From Bacillota bacterium (GTDB taxonomy: Bacteria > Bacillota > Clostridia > Tissierellales > Peptoniphilaceae): DNA of 64,000 nucleotides. Positions 60,135 through 64,000 of this stretch are shown here, piece after piece. The stretch lies in the NCBI GenBank assembly GCA_023443025.1, contig JAEZWM010000049.1, positions 82,233-146,232 of the forward strand. Reading direction: 5' to 3'. Numbering within the stretch: the stretch's first letter is position 1; the number at the start of each line of letters is the position of its first letter. The position numbers and the translations under genes were made by a program. The notes under the pieces are model-generated. The model did no database searches and was not told the origin of the DNA. It was given only the letters and a program-made list of their open reading frames with translations.

Positions 60135-61694
60135 TTACTTTGCATAATCCGTTACTCTTGTTTCTCTAATCACATTAACTTTAATATTTCCAGGATATTC
60201 TAATTCTTCTTCAATTCTCTTAGCGATATCCCTTGCAGTTATAATCATTTGATCCTCACTGATATCTTCAGGTTTAACCATTATTCTTAATTCTCTACCT
60301 GCTTGGATTGCAAATGACTTTTCGATTCCTTCAAAAGAATTAGCAATTTCCTCTAAGTTTTCAAGTCTTCTTATATAATTTTCAAGAGACTCTCGTCTAG
60401 CTCCTGGTCTTGCAGCTGAAATTGCATCTGCAGCTTGGACTATCAATGCTTCTATTGATCCGGTCTCCACATCGCCATGATGGGATTCAATACAGTGGAT
60501 AACTTCTTTTGTTTCCTTATATTTTTTTGCCATCATTACGCCAAGATCAACATGAGGACCTTCCATTTCATGGTCTATAGCTTTACCTAAATCATGAAGT
60601 AATCCTCCACGTTTTGCAACTTTTACATCAGCGCCTAGCTCAGATGCGATCATACCAGAAAGTATAGAAACTTCTATAGTATGCTTTAGAACATTTTGTC
60701 CATAACTTGTTCTGTACTTTAATCTACCTAATAACTTTACTATCTCCGGATGAATGCCAAATATACCAGCTTCATCACAAGCATCCTCACCAGCTTCTTT
60801 TATTATCGCTTCTACTTCTGATTCCGCTTTTTTGACCATTTCCTCAATTCTAGATGGATGTATTCTACCATCGACGATTAGTTTTTCTAATGCCAGTCTG
60901 GCAACCTCACGTCTAATTGGATCAAATCCGGATAGTACTACCGCCTCAGGTGTATCGTCTATTATAAGATCGATTCCTGTAAGCGTTTCGAAAGCCCTTA
61001 TGTTACGACCTTCACGCCCAATAATTCTACCTTTCATTTCTTCATTAGGCAATGAAATTACCGTTACCGTAGATTCTGCTACATGGTCAGCAGCATATCT
61101 TTGTACTGAGGTCGCAATAATTTCACGTGCAGTTTTTTCGGCTTCTTCTTTAGTTTTAGCTTCTAATTCTTTAATAATCATAGCTGATTCATGTACAACT
61201 TCCTTACGTACATCATTCAAAATAATTTCTTTGGCTTCGTCTCTAGATAATTCCGCGATTCTCGCAAGTTCTTCTTCTTGTTTTTCGAACAGCGCTTCAT
61301 ATTCCTTTTCCCTATCTGCAAGCTTTTTCAAACCTTTTTCTAGCTTTTCATCTTTTCTATCAAGAAATTCTGATTTTTTATCGACTGATTCTTCCTTCTG
61401 AATGACTCTTTTCTCCAGTCTTTGGATTTCTGATCTTCGCTCTTTAGATTCGCGTTCTTGTTCTACTCTAAGTTTATGAATCTCATCTTTTGCTTCTAGA
61501 ATCGCTTCTTTTTTAGTATTTTCTGCAGTTCTATTTGCATCATCAAGGATTTGATTTGCAAGTTCTTCTGCAGTACCAATTTTCTTTTCTGCAATATTTT
61601 TTCTATAAAAAACACCAACCACGACTCCTATAACAAGTGCGATTAGCGCAGCAAGAATTGTTATTATATCACCTATGATAATACACCTCCTCAT
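60135..61694 (-). CDS. rny: Ribonuclease Y
   Basis: RNase Y is a membrane-anchored endoribonuclease that starts mRNA decay. Domains: N-terminal transmembrane helix (IITILAALIALVIGVVVGVFY, about 9-29), a long coiled coil to about 200, KH domain with IIGREGRNIRAFETLTGIDL near 228-247, and HD domain with LLHDLGKAIDHE. Up to 519 residues. The only ATG (61694) has the ribosome site AGGAGGTG inside the gene just after it and none before, so translation probably begins at a non-AUG codon (ATC 61679 or ATA 61676). Confidence 0.95.
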   Translation of the reverse strand: MRRCIIIGDIITILAALIALVIGVVVGVFYRKNIAEKKIGTAEELANQILDDANRTAENTKKEAILEAKDEIHKLRVEQERESKERRSEIQRLEKRVIQKEESVDKKSEFLDRKDEKLEKGLKKLADREKEYEALFEKQEEELARIAELSRDEAKEIILNDVRKEVVHESAMIIKELEAKTKEEAEKTAREIIATSVQRYAADHVAESTVTVISLPNEEMKGRIIGREGRNIRAFETLTGIDLIIDDTPEAVVLSGFDPIRREVARLALEKLIVDGRIHPSRIEEMVKKAESEVEAIIKEAGEDACDEAGIFGIHPEIVKLLGRLKYRTSYGQNVLKHTIEVSILSGMIASELGADVKVAKRGGLLHDLGKAIDHEMEGPHVDLGVMMAKKYKETKEVIHCIESHHGDVETGSIEALIVQAADAISAARPGARRESLENYIRRLENLEEIANSFEGIEKSFAIQAGRELRIMVKPEDISEDQMIITARDIAKRIEEELEYPGNIKVNVIRETRVTDYAK

Positions 61695-61852
61695 ATTAAA
61701 TTTTCAAAATACGTATAAAGAACATATCCGTTCATTATATAATTTTATCCTTTTTGTAAAATTATGTCAAGATGAGTGTTTTCAATAACTTGTATAGGCT
61801 AAGCCATATTGTATAAAACTTTAAATATTCTAACAATTATTGTAATTTAATC

Positions 61853-61884
61853 AATAAAAAAGCTCCTACATATATGCAGGAGCA
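61853..61884 (-). terminator. Terminator of recA
   Basis: On the minus strand GCTCCTGCA and TGTAGGAGC flank TATA and are followed by TTTTTTATTG. It directly follows the recA stop. Confidence 0.92.
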
Positions 61885-61888
61885 AACA

Positions 61889-62917
61889 TCATTCAACATC
61901 TTCGGCTTCAATTTCTTCTGTATTTGAAACTATACCACTTCTTTCACGTACTATAGCTTTTACCTCTTCAAATAATTCAGTATCATCCTCGAGCAGTTTC
62001 TTTACATTTTCTCTCCCCTGCCCTAACCTATTGTCTCCATAGCTATACCATGAACCTGCTTTGTCGATAATATCCATATCAACTGCAGTATCTAAAAGAA
62101 CTCCTTCTTTAGAAATACCAAGTCCATACATTATATCAAATTCAACTTGCTTAAATGGTGGAGCTACTTTATTCTTAACTATTTTGACCCTGGTTCTATT
62201 ACCAATTATACTATCTCCAGATTTTATTGAATCAATTCTTCTAATATCTAATCTGACACTCGAATAAAATTTAAGAGCTCTTCCTCCAGTTGTAGTCTCA
62301 GGGTTCCCAAACATTATTCCAACCTTTTCTCTGAGCTGATTTATAAAAATTACTGTAGTATTAGACTTTGAGATTACTCCAGCAAGTTTTCTAAGTGCTT
62401 GTGACATAAGTCTTGCTTGTAAACCAACATGAGCATCTCCCATACCTCCTTCGATCTCGGCTCTTGGAACAAGTGCAGCTACAGAGTCCACAACTACTAA
62501 ATCTACTGCATTACTTCTAACAAGTGATTCTGTAATCTCTAAAGCTTGTTCACCGGTATCAGGTTGTGATACTACTAGTTCATCTATGTCTACACCAAGC
62601 CTTTCAGCATAGACAGCGTCTAGGGCATGCTCTGCATCAATAAATGCAGCAATTCCGCCAAGTTTTTGTGCTTCAGCTACAATATGTAAGGCTACTGTAG
62701 TTTTACCTGAAGACTCAGGTCCAAATATTTCAATAATTCTCCCTCGTGGAACTCCGCCTATTCCAAGTGCTATATCTAAGTTTATAGCTCCTGTAGGAAT
62801 GGATCCTATATTTATTTTAGGTGTTTCGCCTAATTTCATAACTGCGCCTTTACCGTATTGTTTTTCTATTTTTGAAAAAGCTAAATCCAGTGCTTTTTTC
62901 TTATCTTTATTATCCAT
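61889..62917 (-). CDS. recA: Recombinase RecA
   Basis: RecA forms filaments on single-stranded DNA, drives strand exchange and triggers LexA cleavage. I prefer ATG at 62917 (342 residues, MDNKDKKKALDLAF) to ATG 62926, which lies only 2-3 nt after the AAGGGGG ribosome site. Walker A GPESSGKTT lies near 66-74, Walker B VVDSVAAL near 140, loop L2 region GGRALKFYSSVRLDIRR near 210. The C-terminus is acidic (EEIEAEDVE). A perfect SOS box covers the transcription start. Confidence 0.98.
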   Translation of the reverse strand: MDNKDKKKALDLAFSKIEKQYGKGAVMKLGETPKINIGSIPTGAINLDIALGIGGVPRGRIIEIFGPESSGKTTVALHIVAEAQKLGGIAAFIDAEHALDAVYAERLGVDIDELVVSQPDTGEQALEITESLVRSNAVDLVVVDSVAALVPRAEIEGGMGDAHVGLQARLMSQALRKLAGVISKSNTTVIFINQLREKVGIMFGNPETTTGGRALKFYSSVRLDIRRIDSIKSGDSIIGNRTRVKIVKNKVAPPFKQVEFDIMYGLGISKEGVLLDTAVDMDIIDKAGSWYSYGDNRLGQGRENVKKLLEDDTELFEEVKAIVRERSGIVSNTEEIEAEDVE

Positions 62918-62934
62918 TACAACCATACCCCCTT

Positions 62935-62948
62935 CGAACTAATGTTCG
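62935..62948. promoter_or_regulatory. SOS (LexA) box of recA
   Basis: CGAAC-TAAT-GTTCG is a perfect match to the Gram-positive SOS consensus and lies immediately downstream of the recA -10, so LexA should repress recA. Confidence 0.95.
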
Positions 62949-62953
62949 TTTTT

Positions 62954-62982
62954 ATTGTACATTAAAAACTACCTTAAGTCAA
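62954..62982 (-). promoter_or_regulatory. recA promoter
   Basis: On the minus strand TTGACT (complement of 62977-62982) and TACAAT (complement of 62954-62959) are spaced 17 nt. Confidence 0.85.
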
Positions 62983-63039
62983 ACTTTATTTTAATTTTAA
63001 ACAATTCCAGTGTTTATTTTGAAATCTTTTTAATTCTAT

Positions 63040-63570
63040 TTAAATATTGTCAAGATCTAATATCTTAATATTTTTAATTATATAATCTATCCCTGATAGT
63101 ATTGTAAATACTATAGCAATATAAAATACTATAATATCTAGATTGATATTAAAATGAAAGTTACCTAAGATTAGTATTATACTTGCAAATTGGGTTATGG
63201 TTTTGATTTTCCCAAATGGACTCGCTGCAATTGTTATATTATTAGATGCTGCAAGTACCCTAAAACCGGTTATTATTATCTCTCTAGCTACTATTATGAG
63301 CACGCCCCATGCAGGCAGAATGTTCATTCCAACAAGCATTATAAATACACTTAATGCGAGTAGTTTGTCTGCCAAAGGATCAAGAAACTTACCAAATGTA
63401 GTAACTAGATTTCTACTTCTTGCAAGATGTCCATCTAATGTATCAGTTAAGGCAGCAATAATAAAAATTATTAGCGAAAAATAATTATCTCTTCCAAAAA
63501 TCAACATGGACAATACAATAACAGGCACTAATAGTATTCTAAATACGGTTAATTTATTAGCTATATTCAT
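63040..63570 (-). CDS. pgsA: CDP-diacylglycerol–glycerol-3-phosphate 3-phosphatidyltransferase
   Basis: PgsA makes phosphatidylglycerol phosphate, the first committed step to phosphatidylglycerol. Start ATG 63570 follows GGAGAG; an upstream in-frame codon lies deep in ftsK. The 176-residue membrane protein has the CDP-alcohol phosphotransferase motif: DTLDGHLARS, then GKFLDPLADK (DX2DGX2AR...GX3DX3D). It overlaps the ftsK end by 14 nt. cinA, often found between pgsA and recA, is absent. Confidence 0.96.
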   Translation of the reverse strand: MNIANKLTVFRILLVPVIVLSMLIFGRDNYFSLIIFIIAALTDTLDGHLARSRNLVTTFGKFLDPLADKLLALSVFIMLVGMNILPAWGVLIIVAREIIITGFRVLAASNNITIAASPFGKIKTITQFASIILILGNFHFNINLDIIVFYIAIVFTILSGIDYIIKNIKILDLDNI

Positions 63571-64000
63571 TATTCTCTCCTGATTTAAGTATATTGTAAG
63601 ATACCAACAACTTTCTTGGCTTACTTCCTTCGAAAGGTCCAACAACCCCTAATGCTTCCATTTCATCTATAATTCTACCTGCTCTTGCATATCCAACTCT
63701 CAGCTTACGTTGAATCAACGAAACAGATGCTTGTCCTTCCTCTATCACGATATCTATTGCATCTGATAGGAATTCATCCTGTTCTTCTAGTCTTTTGATT
63801 TCTTTTTGCTGTTTTTCGATATCTGTTATGACACTCTTATCATACTGAACATCTGAGTTGCTTTTGATATATCCGACTAGGTTTTCGACTTCTTTTTCGC
63901 TTATAAATGCACCTTGAACTCTAAGCGGTTTCATGAAGTTAGAAGGATAGAAGAGCATATCACCTTTTCCTAGAAGTTTTTCAGCTCCAGCCATGTCAAG
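63557..64000 (-). CDS. ftsK: DNA translocase FtsK/SpoIIIE, C-terminal part
   Basis: The last 147 codons of an FtsK-type DNA pump, cut by the window edge. The visible part begins LDMAGAEKLLGKGDMLFYP, the end of the motor domain, then the linker and the gamma winged helix (DIVIEEGQASVSLIQRKLRVGYARAGRIIDEMEALGVVGP), which reads polar chromosome sequences and in other bacteria activates XerD. Direction and order ftsK-pgsA-recA-rny are conserved in Firmicutes. Whether it is the division or sporulation paralogue cannot be told from this end. Confidence 0.95.
   Translation of the reverse strand, partial: LDMAGAEKLLGKGDMLFYPSNFMKPLRVQGAFISEKEVENLVGYIKSNSDVQYDKSVITDIEKQQKEIKRLEEQDEFLSDAIDIVIEEGQASVSLIQRKLRVGYARAGRIIDEMEALGVVGPFEGSKPRKLLVSYNILKSGENNEYS

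Noticed and set aside
60754..61401. 215-codon open frame on the + strand inside rny
   Set aside because: Ser-rich mirror of the charged coiled coil of RNase Y; no ribosome site or promoter, so a shadow frame.
1..64000. CRISPR array, insertion sequence or rRNA
   Set aside because: No regularly spaced repeats, no transposase-like frames and no rRNA-like sequence were seen on either strand.

Overview
The window is a 64 kb stretch of chromosome from a low-GC Gram-positive anaerobe, most likely class Clostridia or Tissierellia. The support is an AT-rich, Lys/Ile/Asn/Asp-heavy proteome, many TTG and GTG starts behind strong AGGAGG-type ribosome sites, an IspH–S1 fusion, class 1B PyrD with PyrK, pyruvate phosphate dikinase with its DUF299 regulator, a T-box in front of valS, and LexA boxes of the Bacillus/Clostridium type. 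Genes are packed tightly, with many 1, 4, 8 or 11–17 nt overlaps. I see no prophage, insertion sequence, CRISPR array or rRNA. Genus cannot be fixed from the sequence alone.

Layout. 1–3531: OmpR-type regulator (5' end cut off), histidine kinase and a lipoprotein. 3554–4546 (minus): a 28-residue membrane peptide, recX and a GIY-YIG protein. 4715–7490: an unknown protein with an HPD motif, a PC4/YdbC protein, and the cobalamin genes cobU, cobS and a cobC-like phosphatase. 7508–12586: a patatin-fold protein with altered active-site residues, an SbcD/YhaO-like nuclease, a YhaN/SbcC-like ATPase, a metallophosphoesterase and a CYTH protein. 13736–19452: the pyrBI-C-F-K-D-E operon behind a PyrR-type RNA hairpin. 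19460–21477 (minus): a second two-component system, divergent from uppP. 22461–25920 (minus): ppdK and its regulator. 26027–31874: T-box, valS, folC, a 50-residue membrane peptide, hpt, CPBP protease. 32023–32562: cold-shock protein and two tRNAs. 32871–44299: a pentein-like protein, hisS, efp, then a housekeeping block (asp23-like, nusB, xseA, xseB, ispA, argR, recN, nudix, M50 protease, scpA, scpB, rluB). 44299–49700: unknown protein, mnmM, YhiN-like flavoprotein, cmk, plsC, ispH–S1. 49795–57802: miaB, mutS, mutL, miaA, YnbB-like PLP enzyme. 57829–58919: divergent lexA and yneA with three SOS boxes. 58983–64000 (minus): a tyrosine recombinase with an 11-6-11 palindrome in its leader, rny, recA with an SOS box, pgsA, ftsK (cut off at the window edge).

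How the genes work together. The window is dominated by genome maintenance (recA, recX, recN, lexA, yneA, mutSL, xseAB, scpAB, ftsK, a Xer recombinase, SbcCD-like proteins), pyrimidine synthesis, tRNA charging and modification, isoprenoid and phospholipid synthesis, and envelope sensing. Gene order resembles that of spore-forming Firmicutes, but sporulation genes are missing at several places where they normally sit: spoIIIA between efp and asp23, spoIVB/spo0A after recN, spmAB between scpB and rluB, spoVS next to rny. This suggests descent from a spore-former that lost sporulation.

The least explained items are the palindrome next to the recombinase, the patatin-like protein without its catalytic Asp, a pyr leader that looks built to control translation, the two micro-proteins, the rny gene with no usable AUG, and the HPD-motif protein.
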